From: an uncultured Bacilli bacterium | Lineage (GTDB): Bacteria; Bacillota_I; Bacilli_A; RF39; UBA660 | Length of the DNA: 55,209 nt | Assembly (NCBI GenBank): GCA_910577505.1 | Contig: CAJTLN010000001.1 | Span: 583,183 to 638,391 of the forward strand | Direction of reading: 5' to 3' | Shown: piece after piece, positions 1-8,696 of the stretch | Layout: each line of letters begins with the position of its first letter | How positions within the stretch are numbered: the stretch's first letter is position 1 | The notes under the pieces: generated by a model | What the model was told of the DNA's origin: nothing | Database searches by the model: none | The model's input: the letters and a program-made list of their open reading frames with translations, nothing else | Translations under genes and position numbers: made by a program

Positions 1-165
1 CGTGAAGAAGGCTTCGTCGAAGGACATGCAGAAGGACGTGCAGAAGGACGTGCAGAAGGCCAAAAAGAATTAACACGTACATTATTAGAAAAAGGAGTCC
101 CAAAAGAGTTAATTGCAAGCAGTTTGAATATTCCTATTGATGAAATTGATGAATACCTAAATTAA
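1..165 (+). CDS. C-terminal end of Rpn-family transposase/nuclease (partial)
   Basis: An open frame enters from the left edge and stops at 163-165. The 54 visible residues begin with a tandem EGRAEG-type repeat (EGHAEGRAEGRAEG) and end in a short helical tail with a small HTH-like segment (LLEKGVPKELIASSLNIP). This tail is typical of Rpn/PD-(D/E)XK nuclease-family putative transposases of Bacillota; the catalytic domain lies outside the window. The 9-12 bp DNA repeats behind the EGRAEG units can expand or contract. Family assignment rests only on the tail. Confidence 0.6.
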   Translation, partial: REEGFVEGHAEGRAEGRAEGQKELTRTLLEKGVPKELIASSLNIPIDEIDEYLN

Positions 166-229
166 TTAATAAGTAGACCATATACTTCCTACTCAAGTGA
201 TATATTGAACTTGAAAGGAAGTATTTTTT

Positions 230-1147
230 ATGAGAGCAAATATGCATGATAATTTTAATTTATTAGAAAGTAGAGTTCTAGATACTCTAACTAAAACTAA
301 TTTAGAAAGAATAAAAGATGTTTTAAGTAGCATTAAGACTCCAACAATATGTACTGGAGTAGGAGGCTCAAATGTTGTTAGTAATTTTGCTAGTAAGGTA
401 ATAAGCAAAAAAAACAATTGTATTGTCGAATCAATCGAACCACGCAGTATTATTTACAAAAGCTTATCTGGCTATTCTAATGTATTAGCTTGTAGTTATG
501 GTGGTTCAAATTTTGGTGTTGAAACATCATTTAACAATGAACTAAATAAATATCTTTTATCAACAAAAATTAAAGAAGGCGTAAATAACATAACATATAT
601 ATCAAGTATAGAACCAGAAGATAGTTTTATATCTCTAGCAGCAACTTTAATGCCTATGAGCATTTTACTTGCATACTATGCTGATAATGATTTATCTCTA
701 ATAAGAGAAATTCTAGCTACAAAGAAAGCGTATTTAACTAGAGTTTCAAAAATATATGAAATATTATCGGGATATGATACAAGTACAGCTTCAATATTCT
801 TAGAGTCTACACTAGCTGAGTCGGGAGTTGCTATTCCAATAGTCCATGATAAATATGGATATTGTCATGGAAGAAGCACAACATCATATCACAATAATTC
901 ATCAGTAATTATATTCAATAAAGATACAGAACTAGATCAAAAGTTACTATCTTTATTTCAAGAATATTATCAAGAAGTTATCCAAATAGATAGCAGATAT
1001 CAAGATTCCATAATTGACGATTTTTATTTAACATATCAATCAATGCTTCTTTCTAAATCTATCGCAACAAGTACAAACAAAGACTTATCCAGAGTTGACT
1101 ATTCACCAATGGTAAAAAAATTATATTATTTTAAAGGAAGTATGTAA
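230..1147 (+). CDS. SIS-domain-like (sugar isomerase fold) protein
   Basis: A 305-aa soluble protein. Near residue 43 a TGVGGSN segment, followed about 50 residues later by CSYGGSNFG, matches the two phosphosugar-binding loops of SIS domains (as in GlmS or KpsF), although spacing and flanks are divergent. AAAGGAAG at 214-221 places the start at 230; an internal ATG at 242 is less well spaced. It sits one base ahead of the HAM1-like gene at 1149 and is probably cotranscribed with it. Substrate unknown. The fold is a moderate-confidence call and the enzymatic role is unassigned. Confidence 0.5.
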   Translation: MRANMHDNFNLLESRVLDTLTKTNLERIKDVLSSIKTPTICTGVGGSNVVSNFASKVISKKNNCIVESIEPRSIIYKSLSGYSNVLACSYGGSNFGVETSFNNELNKYLLSTKIKEGVNNITYISSIEPEDSFISLAATLMPMSILLAYYADNDLSLIREILATKKAYLTRVSKIYEILSGYDTSTASIFLESTLAESGVAIPIVHDKYGYCHGRSTTSYHNNSSVIIFNKDTELDQKLLSLFQEYYQEVIQIDSRYQDSIIDDFYLTYQSMLLSKSIATSTNKDLSRVDYSPMVKKLYYFKGSM

Positions 1148-1148
1148 A

Positions 1149-1763
1149 ATGACACTAACTTATGTAACAGGTAATCTTGGTAAATATTATTCAGTAAAAG
1201 AAAAATTTGCTAAGCATAATTTACCTGTAGAATTTTTAAAATACGATTTTGAAGAACCAGAAATTAATGATATTGAATTAATCTCCAAAGCTAAAGTAGA
1301 AGAAGCCTATAAACTATTAAATAAACCTTGCTTTGTTGCTGACTCTGGCTTTTATATAAAAAACTATCCAGGTAATCCTGGTTATCCTGGCGCATTTGCT
1401 AAACGCAGCGGAATTTCAGAGAATGTCGAACTGCTTTTAGAAAAAATGAATGGAGTTCAAGACAGAGAAGCATGTTTTCTTGATTGCGTAACATTTTATG
1501 ATGGTAATGAATTTTATACATTTTACGGTTTATGTGAAGGAGCCATAACTTATGAACCAAGAGGATGCCACATGCAAAAAGCAAAATCGAAACTATGGTA
1601 TGTTTTTATTCCTAAAAATCATGACAAAACATTAGCAGAAATGACAGATAATGAAAGAAATAATCGTCACGATGATCATACATCTGCTTATGAAGAATTT
1701 ATAAACTGGTATGAAAAAGTTTATTTAACTCAAAAAAAACTAACAAAAAAATCAAATAGTTAA
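1149..1763 (+). CDS. RdgB/HAM1-family non-canonical purine NTP pyrophosphatase
   Basis: 204 aa, close to the roughly 200-aa family length. The N-terminal TGNLGKYYS is the HAM1/RdgB nucleotide-binding signature (TxNxxK), and ADSGF followed by YPGAFAKR is the conserved substrate/metal-binding region. The family hydrolyses ITP, XTP and dITP to monophosphates, keeping deaminated purines out of nucleic acids. The C-terminal half is divergent from housekeeping RdgB, and the usual terminal SHR motif is replaced by a less typical sequence, so the exact substrate is uncertain. Start chosen for the upstream AAAGGAAG at about 1133-1140. Confidence 0.75.
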   Translation: MTLTYVTGNLGKYYSVKEKFAKHNLPVEFLKYDFEEPEINDIELISKAKVEEAYKLLNKPCFVADSGFYIKNYPGNPGYPGAFAKRSGISENVELLLEKMNGVQDREACFLDCVTFYDGNEFYTFYGLCEGAITYEPRGCHMQKAKSKLWYVFIPKNHDKTLAEMTDNERNNRHDDHTSAYEEFINWYEKVYLTQKKLTKKSNS

Positions 1764-1780
1764 TTACTATTTGATTTTTT
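1745..1780. terminator. Bidirectional terminator between convergent genes
   Basis: AAATCAAATAGT pairs with ACTATTTGATTT around a 5-base loop. A-rich and T-rich flanks on both sides let it act for the + strand gene ending at 1763 and the - strand gene ending at 1779. Confidence 0.8.
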
Positions 1781-2636
1781 ACTTATTAAATAATTCTTTC
1801 AACTTATTGCTAAATCTTTTTCTCAAACTCATTTTACTATCTTTAGAAGGACATCCTAAAATTTTCTCATTATCACTAATTGCTTGTTTTTCTTGTTCTT
1901 CTCTTTCTTCTGGTGTAATTATTCTATTAGTAACAATAAGACTCTTTTTGTCTTCACTTAACTTGTTAGTACTTTCAAAATCTCCAAAAAATTCATTTTT
2001 ATTTGTATTTTCAGTAATTGATAAAGCTTGAGCAGATTGTAAAAATCCCATTGGAATAACTTCACTAAGATTTAAATCTTTTCCATCTTTTCTACTAATT
2101 AAAAATTGTACAGGATTTAAACCTTGTCTTGCAACATAAGGAAATTCGTCATTATCGCCAGTTAGACTAAAACCATCTACATCAGGTACTTCAGGAATTG
2201 GTACACTTAAATGTCCTTGTTTTATCCATAATATATCTCTTATAGAAAGCATTTTGTGTTCTAAAGCTTCATGTTTTAATTCTAAAGCTACCAATTCTTC
2301 ATCTGTTAACTTACCAACACTATCATTATGTTCTTTAGCAACTTGATTCATTTCATCACCCAATGCATAGCCTTGATCCATAATTTCCTTTTCTGACATA
2401 TCTCTATATTTTTTATAATTAACAATCCAATCTAATTCTTTAAAGAAATCTATTTCATGTGGTTCAGTAAATTCTTCAAATTTATATCGATTATCATCAT
2501 TAACAATGAATATATTATAAAAAAATCTTTTCATTATACTTACAGGGATAGCTTCTCCAAAATCCATTAATCTTGCTATATCATTTAATTGTACATAAAC
2601 TTTTTTAATACCTTTTTCTTCATTAAATATTTTCAT
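1779..2636 (-). CDS. Hypothetical protein
   Basis: A 285-aa soluble, acidic protein I do not recognise. A perfect AAAGGAGG lies just upstream of the start on the - strand (around 2643-2650), so it is a real, well-translated gene. The centre is rich in Glu/Lys helix (a HEALEHKMLSIRD stretch). The C-terminus is strongly basic (RKRFSNKLKELFNK) and could contact membrane or nucleic acid. There is no signal peptide and no transmembrane segment. It is one of only two real genes on the - strand. Confidence 0.6.
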   Translation of the reverse strand: MKIFNEEKGIKKVYVQLNDIARLMDFGEAIPVSIMKRFFYNIFIVNDDNRYKFEEFTEPHEIDFFKELDWIVNYKKYRDMSEKEIMDQGYALGDEMNQVAKEHNDSVGKLTDEELVALELKHEALEHKMLSIRDILWIKQGHLSVPIPEVPDVDGFSLTGDNDEFPYVARQGLNPVQFLISRKDGKDLNLSEVIPMGFLQSAQALSITENTNKNEFFGDFESTNKLSEDKKSLIVTNRIITPEEREEQEKQAISDNEKILGCPSKDSKMSLRKRFSNKLKELFNK

Positions 2637-2787
2637 CTCAAAATCCTCCTTTCAAATATCTTATCATAAATTAAAGTACTTATGAAATAATATAATTTAC
2701 GTGAATTTAGACTTTATATAAAATATACTTAATTGACAAAATATAATGCTTATATTTATAATATCTTTTATTGTAGGAGTGGATAAT

Positions 2788-4710
2788 ATGATAATAAAAA
2801 TTAATTCAGAGAACATAAAAAAATTAAACAGACGAAAGAAAAGAACAAGAGTATCAAGTTTATTATTAGGTGGAATATTAACAGCATCTTTATTAACAGG
2901 ATGTAATAAGACAATTGTCGATACAAAATATGGTTTCGATAAAGCTCTTATTCTAGGTGATGATACATCAGTAATTTTAGACGTTGCTAATTGGCTAGAT
3001 TATGAAGGTGAACAACTTCAAGTTATTACAGATGATAATATGGCAATTTTAACATCAAGTTTTGATACTAATGCTTTTTATGGTCGAAGCGAGACTTATT
3101 CTATAAATGAAGTTGCCAACTCTTCAATTACAGAAGATGGTAAAGTTTATGACTATTCACGTGAAGATGAAAATACATCTTTGTATAATAAAGCCTTCTT
3201 TGATGGAACATGGGCTTATAATAAAGCTGTAGTATTTAATGGTAATCGTGCTTTGATTTTACCAGTAGATGGTTGGAAAGATTATGAAGGTGAACAACTA
3301 CAAGTTGTTTGTCCTAATGGTTTAGCTTTAAACTTATGTAGTTATAATACAAAATTAATTAATGACCAAAAGAGTACTATGAAAGCATGTGACTTTGCTT
3401 CTGCTTATGTTGGAAGTGATGGTAATGTAACAGATTTATCTGAAAATGATTACAAACTATTCAATTATGATCTATTAGATTTTCATTTTGGTTTTAATAA
3501 AGCGATAATTTTAAAAGATAATTCAGCTGTAATTCTACCTGTTAATGAGTGGTGTGACTATGAGGGAGAGCAAATACAGATTAACATTAGTAACGGACCG
3601 ACTATTTTAAGTGCAGCATATTCAACTATTTTAGTTAATGATATTGAATCTGACATTAAAGCAGATCAAGTTGCCGAAACTTTAATAAATAATGGGCAAG
3701 TATATGATTTAACAACTGGATATGATTATAGTAGACCAATTTATTTCAATGGAACACTTCTAGATTTAAATTATGGATATACAAATGGTATAGTTTCAAA
3801 TGCTGATAGTGCAGCATCTTTTAGAGTAGATAAATGGAATGATTATGAAGGAGAACAACTTCAAGTAAAACTGCCTTCCGGAGATGTCTTATTAACTTCA
3901 TCAAAATTTTTAAATTTAGTTAATGGAGGAACAAAAGAAATAAATGCTAGTACTCTTGCTTCTATGTTTGGAATAAAAATTCTAGATTATTCCAAAGGAA
4001 ATACTGACTCAACATTTCATAATAAATATATATTTGATGCTGAAATAAAATTCAAATATGCTCTTAAAGTAGTAGATGGTAATGTTACAATAATTCCACT
4101 AAAAAGTTGGCAAGACTTCTATAATACAGATGGCAAAAAAGGTCACAATGAAAATAAATATCCTTTTAAGAGAAATTATAACTCTGGCGATTTAAGTCGT
4201 ACTTTAGATTTCCTACTAAATGATGATGAAAATGAAGATGAAGAAGAAAAAAGTGCTCCAAATTGTGAACAATTTCAATTAGTATTACCAGATGGAAGTG
4301 CTATCGTAACAACGTCTTATGATACGATTCTTGTAAATAATGTTACAGATATAAAAGAATTAGCTGAATATTTTAGAGGAGAAGAAGGAGTAATAACCGA
4401 CCTAACTCCATATGTTGGCGAACCAAGTGTTTCCTTTTGGAATCAATCCATTGTTGATACAAGATATAAATTCACTCATGCAATTCTTAGCAATGGTGAA
4501 ACTGCTCAAGTTTTTAGTGTCAAAAATTGGTTAGACTTTGTCGAAGGAGAACAATTACAAATTAATTTAAATGATAACACAGGATTTTTAACATCTTTTG
4601 TTAATACAACATTAGTTTCATCTAAAACTGAAGGACTAGAAGAAGTTTTAGCTTCTGCATTTAATGGTACTTTAGAAAATGGTCAAAGACTAATCAAAAC
4701 TTATGATTAG
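2788..4710 (+). CDS. Lipoprotein with six tandem W-x-D-Y-E-G-E-Q repeats
   Basis: 640 aa. The frame opens at 2746, but TAGGAG at about 2774 favours the ATG at 2788. Then come a basic N-terminus (NRRKKRTR), a hydrophobic stretch and a lipobox LLTGC, so it is predicted to be lipid-anchored outside the membrane. The body is six repeats of about 90-110 residues. Each has an F/Y-x-x-x-K-A hydrophobic strand, then W-x-D-(Y/F)-x-x-GEQ-(L/F/I)-Q-(V/L/I), then a strand ending in T/S-S-Y/F and L-V-N. Repeat 5 carries an acidic insertion (NDDENEDEEEK). No family recognised; a beta-repeat binding or adhesion role is only inference. Confidence 0.65.
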   Translation: MIIKINSENIKKLNRRKKRTRVSSLLLGGILTASLLTGCNKTIVDTKYGFDKALILGDDTSVILDVANWLDYEGEQLQVITDDNMAILTSSFDTNAFYGRSETYSINEVANSSITEDGKVYDYSREDENTSLYNKAFFDGTWAYNKAVVFNGNRALILPVDGWKDYEGEQLQVVCPNGLALNLCSYNTKLINDQKSTMKACDFASAYVGSDGNVTDLSENDYKLFNYDLLDFHFGFNKAIILKDNSAVILPVNEWCDYEGEQIQINISNGPTILSAAYSTILVNDIESDIKADQVAETLINNGQVYDLTTGYDYSRPIYFNGTLLDLNYGYTNGIVSNADSAASFRVDKWNDYEGEQLQVKLPSGDVLLTSSKFLNLVNGGTKEINASTLASMFGIKILDYSKGNTDSTFHNKYIFDAEIKFKYALKVVDGNVTIIPLKSWQDFYNTDGKKGHNENKYPFKRNYNSGDLSRTLDFLLNDDENEDEEEKSAPNCEQFQLVLPDGSAIVTTSYDTILVNNVTDIKELAEYFRGEEGVITDLTPYVGEPSVSFWNQSIVDTRYKFTHAILSNGETAQVFSVKNWLDFVEGEQLQINLNDNTGFLTSFVNTTLVSSKTEGLEEVLASAFNGTLENGQRLIKTYD

Positions 4711-4734
4711 AACTCAAATCGTTGAGTTTTTTTT
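4711..4734 (+). terminator. Intrinsic terminator
   Basis: AACTCAA/TTGAGTT stem followed by a T-run, directly after the repeat lipoprotein stop codon. Confidence 0.8.
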
Positions 4735-4776
4735 CTTCTTTTATTATAATAAGCTTATATATGAGGAGGTAAGAGT

Positions 4777-5673
4777 ATGAAAGAATACTATATAGATTTA
4801 GGTTCATCTACTATAAAAGTTTATGAATATGAGCAGGAACTTAAACTAATAGAAGAACATTCAATTTACTTTAAAAATAATTTTGATAGTGAAAAAGGTA
4901 TAAGCCCTGAAAATTTAAAAGAACTATGTTCATATTTTGAAGAATTAAAAACAAAAAATAACCTTAAATATGAAAATACACACATCTTTGTAACAGGTAT
5001 TTTCAGAAACCTTTGTTATGAAAAAAAGACTGAATTAATTAAACTATTTAATGATAAATATGATTTACATTTTAATATCATTTCCCATGGAATAGAAAAT
5101 TATTACTTAGGTCGTGCTATGCAAAATAATTATAATGATAAAAAAGTTTTAATTATTAATATGGGTGGTAAAACTACTGAATTAGTTACATTTAAAGGAA
5201 TAAATATTATTGCAACAGAAAATCTAAACATAGGTGTCGCTGATTTGTTAAATAATTTTGCTAAAGTTAATGATGAAACAAGTGGCGATACAGTAGAAGA
5301 TATGACATCTTTTGTAAATGAAAAAATAGCTAATATTAATTTTGATACAGATTATGATTGTGCTATATTCACTGGTGGAGAAGAAAGATTTGAATTATTA
5401 ACAGAATTTAATTTAGTTCCAAACACTTTATTTGAAGATGGAATACATAAGTATATGGTAAGTTTAGAAGATTATATTAAAGGAACAGAAAAAGTATTCT
5501 ACAATATGACAATGAAAGACTTATATAGATTAATGCCACAAAATCCAAAATGGATGGATGGTGCTAGAAGTGGGGCAATCTTACCACTTGCTATATTTAA
5601 AAAAGCCAATATTAAATGGATAGTTCCATCTGATTTAAATTTAATAAATGGTGTTATAAACGATAATAAATAG
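4777..5673 (+). CDS. Ppx/GppA-like actin-fold phosphatase
   Basis: 298 aa. The N-terminal DLGSSTIKVYE corresponds to the phosphate-1 loop (DxGSNxxR/K) and NMGGKTTELV near residue 128 to the phosphate-2 loop (DxGGGSxE) of the Ppx/GppA family, which hydrolyses polyphosphate or pppGpp. IFTGGEERFELL resembles the later adenosine loop. The length matches the short, single-module type. Residues are divergent from housekeeping Ppx, so the substrate is not certain. AGGAGG at 4763-4768 sets the start. It lies 11 bp ahead of the PNPOx-like gene, suggesting an operon 4777-6897. Confidence 0.6.
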   Translation: MKEYYIDLGSSTIKVYEYEQELKLIEEHSIYFKNNFDSEKGISPENLKELCSYFEELKTKNNLKYENTHIFVTGIFRNLCYEKKTELIKLFNDKYDLHFNIISHGIENYYLGRAMQNNYNDKKVLIINMGGKTTELVTFKGINIIATENLNIGVADLLNNFAKVNDETSGDTVEDMTSFVNEKIANINFDTDYDCAIFTGGEERFELLTEFNLVPNTLFEDGIHKYMVSLEDYIKGTEKVFYNMTMKDLYRLMPQNPKWMDGARSGAILPLAIFKKANIKWIVPSDLNLINGVINDNK

Positions 5674-5684
5674 GAGAGTATTTT

Positions 5685-6089
5685 ATGAAAGAAACATTTG
5701 AATTTTTAAAAACAAGAACACAAGTAAATTATGTAACAACAATAAACGGAGATAAACCAAGCTGTCGACCATTTGGTGACCCAGTTCTATTTGATAATAA
5801 AATATATGCTTTAACTAGTAAAACTAAAGAAGTATCAAAACAAATTGCTCAAAATAATAACGTATGCATTGTTGCATATGATGGAACTGAATGGATTAGA
5901 ATTAATTGTAAACTTATAGATGATAGTGAAAATATTGCTGCTAAAAAAGCTATTATTAACGAATTCGATTGGGCTGAAGAAGCAGGATATACATTAGATA
6001 ATCCTAATTTCCAAGTTCTTTATATTGCTGACGCTACATCAAAAATATATGATGAAGAAGGAAATGTAAAAGAGGAGTATAAATTCTAG
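5685..6089 (+). CDS. Pyridoxamine 5'-phosphate oxidase-family (FMN split-barrel) protein
   Basis: A 134-aa protein of the small FMN-binding split-barrel type. MKETFEFLKTRTQVNYVTTINGDKPSCRPF has the strand-turn-strand start of this family, with an R-P-F motif at the flavin phosphate site. It continues with SKTKEVSKQIAQNNNVCIV and GTEWIRINCKL. Family members are FMN- or F420-dependent reductases or heme/flavin-binding proteins; this one is too short and too divergent to be PdxH. GGAGAG precedes the ATG. Confidence 0.75.
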   Translation: MKETFEFLKTRTQVNYVTTINGDKPSCRPFGDPVLFDNKIYALTSKTKEVSKQIAQNNNVCIVAYDGTEWIRINCKLIDDSENIAAKKAIINEFDWAEEAGYTLDNPNFQVLYIADATSKIYDEEGNVKEEYKF

Positions 6090-6116
6090 TAAAAATAAAT
6101 ATTCATATAATTTTAT

Positions 6117-6479
6117 ATGAACAATAAAATAGAAGAGTTAGAATTTGAAAAAATATTATGGTGGATAGTTATATTTGCTGCTGCACTAAGTATTTATGGA
6201 GATAATTTAGAAGAACAATTTATCATAAAAAACGATTTAAATGCCGAAAAAGAATCTAAGAGTATTTTTATCTTTACGATTACAATTTCTATCTTAATAT
6301 ATTTATATTATGTTAATAGGAATTACAAACAATATGAATTGTCTAAATATATAAATGATGATAATACAAATCTTCATCTAATTAGATTAGCGGGAAGTAT
6401 TCTAATTGTTGTTGGAGCTATATTCATTCTTTATTTTGAAGTAAATGAAAAAAGACCAGTAGGAAGCCCCGCAATATAA
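6117..6479 (+). CDS. Small integral membrane protein
   Basis: 120 aa with three probable transmembrane segments (residues about 13-30, 48-65 and 88-106) and charged loops between them. No family recognised. The ATG has no recognisable ribosome binding site, and the start region lies in a perfect inverted repeat (TTCATATAA, 2-base gap, TTATATGAA at 6102-6121) that could fold over the start codon. It shares orientation and tight spacing with the Nudix gene at 6493. Confidence 0.55.
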   Translation: MNNKIEELEFEKILWWIVIFAAALSIYGDNLEEQFIIKNDLNAEKESKSIFIFTITISILIYLYYVNRNYKQYELSKYINDDNTNLHLIRLAGSILIVVGAIFILYFEVNEKRPVGSPAI

Positions 6480-6492
6480 AGGAGGAGAATAT

Positions 6493-6897
6493 ATGAATGT
6501 TGTAGGAACAATGTTTTTTAAAGACAATAAAATTTTAATTGATAAGCCTCGTAAAAGAGCAACATATCAAATGGTAGGTGGTGGAGTAGAAGAAAATGAA
6601 ACACCATTAGAAGCGGCAATTCGTGAATGCCATGAAGAACTAGGTTCAAAAGCTATTTTTGATGAAAGTAATTTTGAATTAATAATGGACTTTGATGAAA
6701 TAGCAACAAGTGATCAAAACAAAAAAATCCATTTCTATGTTTATAAATATAAAGGAGCTTTAGAAGGAACTTTAACAGAGTCTGAAGAAATAGAAAAATT
6801 TTTATGGTATGATTCATCTTATGGAACAGATATTCTATCTAATACTTTAAAAAATGAAGTTATTCCATATTGCTTAACAAACAATCTTATTAAATAA
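6493..6897 (+). CDS. Nudix hydrolase
   Basis: 134 aa with a canonical Nudix box G-x5-E-x7-R-E-x2-E-E-x-G starting near residue 27 (GGGVEENETPLEAAIRECHE followed by ELG). The short N-terminus and single domain fit the MutT-like subgroup that cleaves nucleoside diphosphates linked to another moiety. Substrate cannot be told from sequence. AGGAGGAG immediately upstream (6480-6487) is a strong ribosome binding site. Confidence 0.85.
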   Translation: MNVVGTMFFKDNKILIDKPRKRATYQMVGGGVEENETPLEAAIRECHEELGSKAIFDESNFELIMDFDEIATSDQNKKIHFYVYKYKGALEGTLTESEEIEKFLWYDSSYGTDILSNTLKNEVIPYCLTNNLIK

Positions 6898-6954
6898 AAG
6901 TACTATTATAATAATCTGAAAAATGATAAAATACTATTATAGAGAAGTGATAAT

Positions 6955-7845
6955 ATGAAAAAAAATTTAAAAGGAATAACAGTACCATATCTTTATTATA
7001 ATAAGAAAAAAAATTATACTTGTTATATATACAAAGATCAAGAATATACAGATTTATCTAAACTTTTTATAGATTTTTTAGGAGCTTATTTAACATATCA
7101 TTTTAATATAAATGACAAAACATATGAAGTTCATAATCTTAGTGAAGTTCTAGAAAACTTGATAAAAAACAAAAAGAATTTTTCTATTCCAGATAAATAT
7201 AAAAAAGAATATAGTAAAGAAGAATTTAAATATATAAAAAATCTTCAAGATAAACTAATTAATGAAAAACTAAAAATAGCAAACAATCAAATCTTTGAAT
7301 ATAAATTTACTATAAAAAATCTTAAAGAATATCGTTTGTATAAATTCACAAAAGAAGTATTTGAAAAATATAAAAAAGTATCAGTTCCTAAAAAGATTCA
7401 TTCTAATATCTATAATCATGATTATTATGTAGTAGCAGGTAATGCATACGAATCTATATATCATGCATTAGATGAAGTATTTAATGATTCTTTATATTAT
7501 CAATTTGGTGGAACGAAAAAAGAAAATAATCGTAGTCATTTTCATTCCCATAGTTTTGACGATTTAATATCATTAATTTTCAAAAAATCTAGTAAATTTA
7601 AAATTCATATATTTCAACAACAATTTTATAGTAAACAAGAACTAGATTTTTTAAACAAATTAGCTGATAAATTAAAGAAAATGAAATTTCATAGTGTTGA
7701 AAGAGATATAGATGAGTTAGAATATGAAGAATACTTTTATTTGAAAGATAATAAAAAATACTTAAGTCTACTAATGCATAATATAAGATTTTACAAAGAA
7801 GATAAGAATTATCAAAAAGAAGTATTAGAAAGTCATAAACTATAG
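6955..7845 (+). CDS. Hypothetical protein, Lys/Tyr-rich
   Basis: 296 aa, soluble, very rich in Lys, Tyr, Asn and Phe; no family recognised. A His/Ser cluster (RSHFHSHSFDDLISLIF) near residue 200 is the most distinctive part and could bind metal, but nothing further supports that. GAGAAGTG precedes the ATG. It is followed by its own terminator and so is probably a single-gene unit. Confidence 0.5.
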   Translation: MKKNLKGITVPYLYYNKKKNYTCYIYKDQEYTDLSKLFIDFLGAYLTYHFNINDKTYEVHNLSEVLENLIKNKKNFSIPDKYKKEYSKEEFKYIKNLQDKLINEKLKIANNQIFEYKFTIKNLKEYRLYKFTKEVFEKYKKVSVPKKIHSNIYNHDYYVVAGNAYESIYHALDEVFNDSLYYQFGGTKKENNRSHFHSHSFDDLISLIFKKSSKFKIHIFQQQFYSKQELDFLNKLADKLKKMKFHSVERDIDELEYEEYFYLKDNKKYLSLLMHNIRFYKEDKNYQKEVLESHKL

Positions 7846-7850
7846 TTAAT

Positions 7851-7882
7851 AAAGAGCTAAAAACTAAGCTCTTTTATTTTTT
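7851..7882 (+). terminator. Intrinsic terminator
   Basis: AAAGAGCT/AGCTCTTT stem with an 8-base loop, followed by a T-rich tail. Confidence 0.8.
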
Positions 7883-7951
7883 AAAAATAAAACCTTTTAA
7901 AGTTTATATTTTTAATATATAATAATACTTACTTGGAAAGTTGGTGCAATT

Positions 7952-8608
7952 ATGGAATTTAACAAAATAGAATATGAACAAGGATATACAACAATAAAAT
8001 TAGAAACTCCCACAAGTGCTTTAGATATAATGTATGGTGGTAATGGGGATTTATATTGGAATATTCTATCTAAAGTAAAAGATGATTCAGAAAGACATTT
8101 CTTTACAATTACAAAGGAAAATTATGAAGTATTTTTAATATTTAGTAATTTATTTAGAAGAATAGATGAATGTGAAATATATACAGTTGATCCACTAGAA
8201 GAAGAATTATGCTTTAGTGCTGAAGAAAGAAAAGAATTATATGAAAGAACAAGAAATCTTAATGAAGATTTAAGTACAAAACCTGTATATGAATGTTTAT
8301 GTTCTAATACTTCAGATACAATTACTTGGCATAGTGATGATGCACCATATGGTGAAGGGAATATTTTAAGAATATCTAGAAGTCGTGATAAAGAAAGATT
8401 TTTAATTGAAATAATAAAAAGAGATTTAAATAAAGATGATATTAGTGTTGAAATAAGCAATTCAGGGAGTCGCTATCAACCATTTAATATACCTTTTATG
8501 GAGCATTATAATGATTTAAATGCTATTGATCCTAATTATCATCAAATTCATATAGAAGAGATTTTATATCACAAAAGATTAACAAAGACTAGAAAAGAAT
8601 CTAAATAA
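7952..8608 (+). CDS. Hypothetical protein
   Basis: 218-aa soluble acidic protein with no recognised family. It alternates short strands and helices (TIKLETPTSALDIMYGG at the start) and lacks membrane segments and Cys pairs. Start at the ATG following TTGGAAAG. It stands between two terminators, so it is probably monocistronic. Confidence 0.5.
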   Translation: MEFNKIEYEQGYTTIKLETPTSALDIMYGGNGDLYWNILSKVKDDSERHFFTITKENYEVFLIFSNLFRRIDECEIYTVDPLEEELCFSAEERKELYERTRNLNEDLSTKPVYECLCSNTSDTITWHSDDAPYGEGNILRISRSRDKERFLIEIIKRDLNKDDISVEISNSGSRYQPFNIPFMEHYNDLNAIDPNYHQIHIEEILYHKRLTKTRKESK

Positions 8609-8622
8609 TTAGATTCTTTTTT
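8594..8622 (+). terminator. Intrinsic terminator
   Basis: AAGAATCTA/TAGATTCTT stem overlapping the 3' end of the preceding gene, followed by TTTTTC. Confidence 0.8.
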
Positions 8623-8623
8623 C

Positions 8624-8680
8624 TTGACCAATAACATATATTCAAATATAATATAAATATATGAACACATATTCATATAT
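8624..8680 (+). promoter_or_regulatory. Metal-responsive promoter with ArsR-type operator
   Basis: TTGACC at 8624-8629 and TATAAT at 8647-8652 are separated by exactly 17 bp. A perfect inverted repeat, ATATATGAA then 6 bases then TTCATATAT, spans 8657-8680 and so covers the expected transcription start. Its TATGAA/TTCATA half-sites match the operators known for zinc/cadmium sensors of the ArsR/SmtB family (CzrA, ZiaR, CadC type). The repressor encoded next should bind here and block RNA polymerase until metal loads. Confidence 0.85.
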
Positions 8681-8696
8681 AAAAGGAGAAATATTT

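Noticed and set aside
6102..6121. Inverted repeat TTCATATAA/TTATATGAA resembling the ArsR operator half-sites
   Set aside because: The half-sites are in the opposite order and 2 bp apart, unlike the 9-6-9 operator at 8657-8680, and no promoter accompanies it. It is more likely a start-codon hairpin or chance in A/T-rich DNA.
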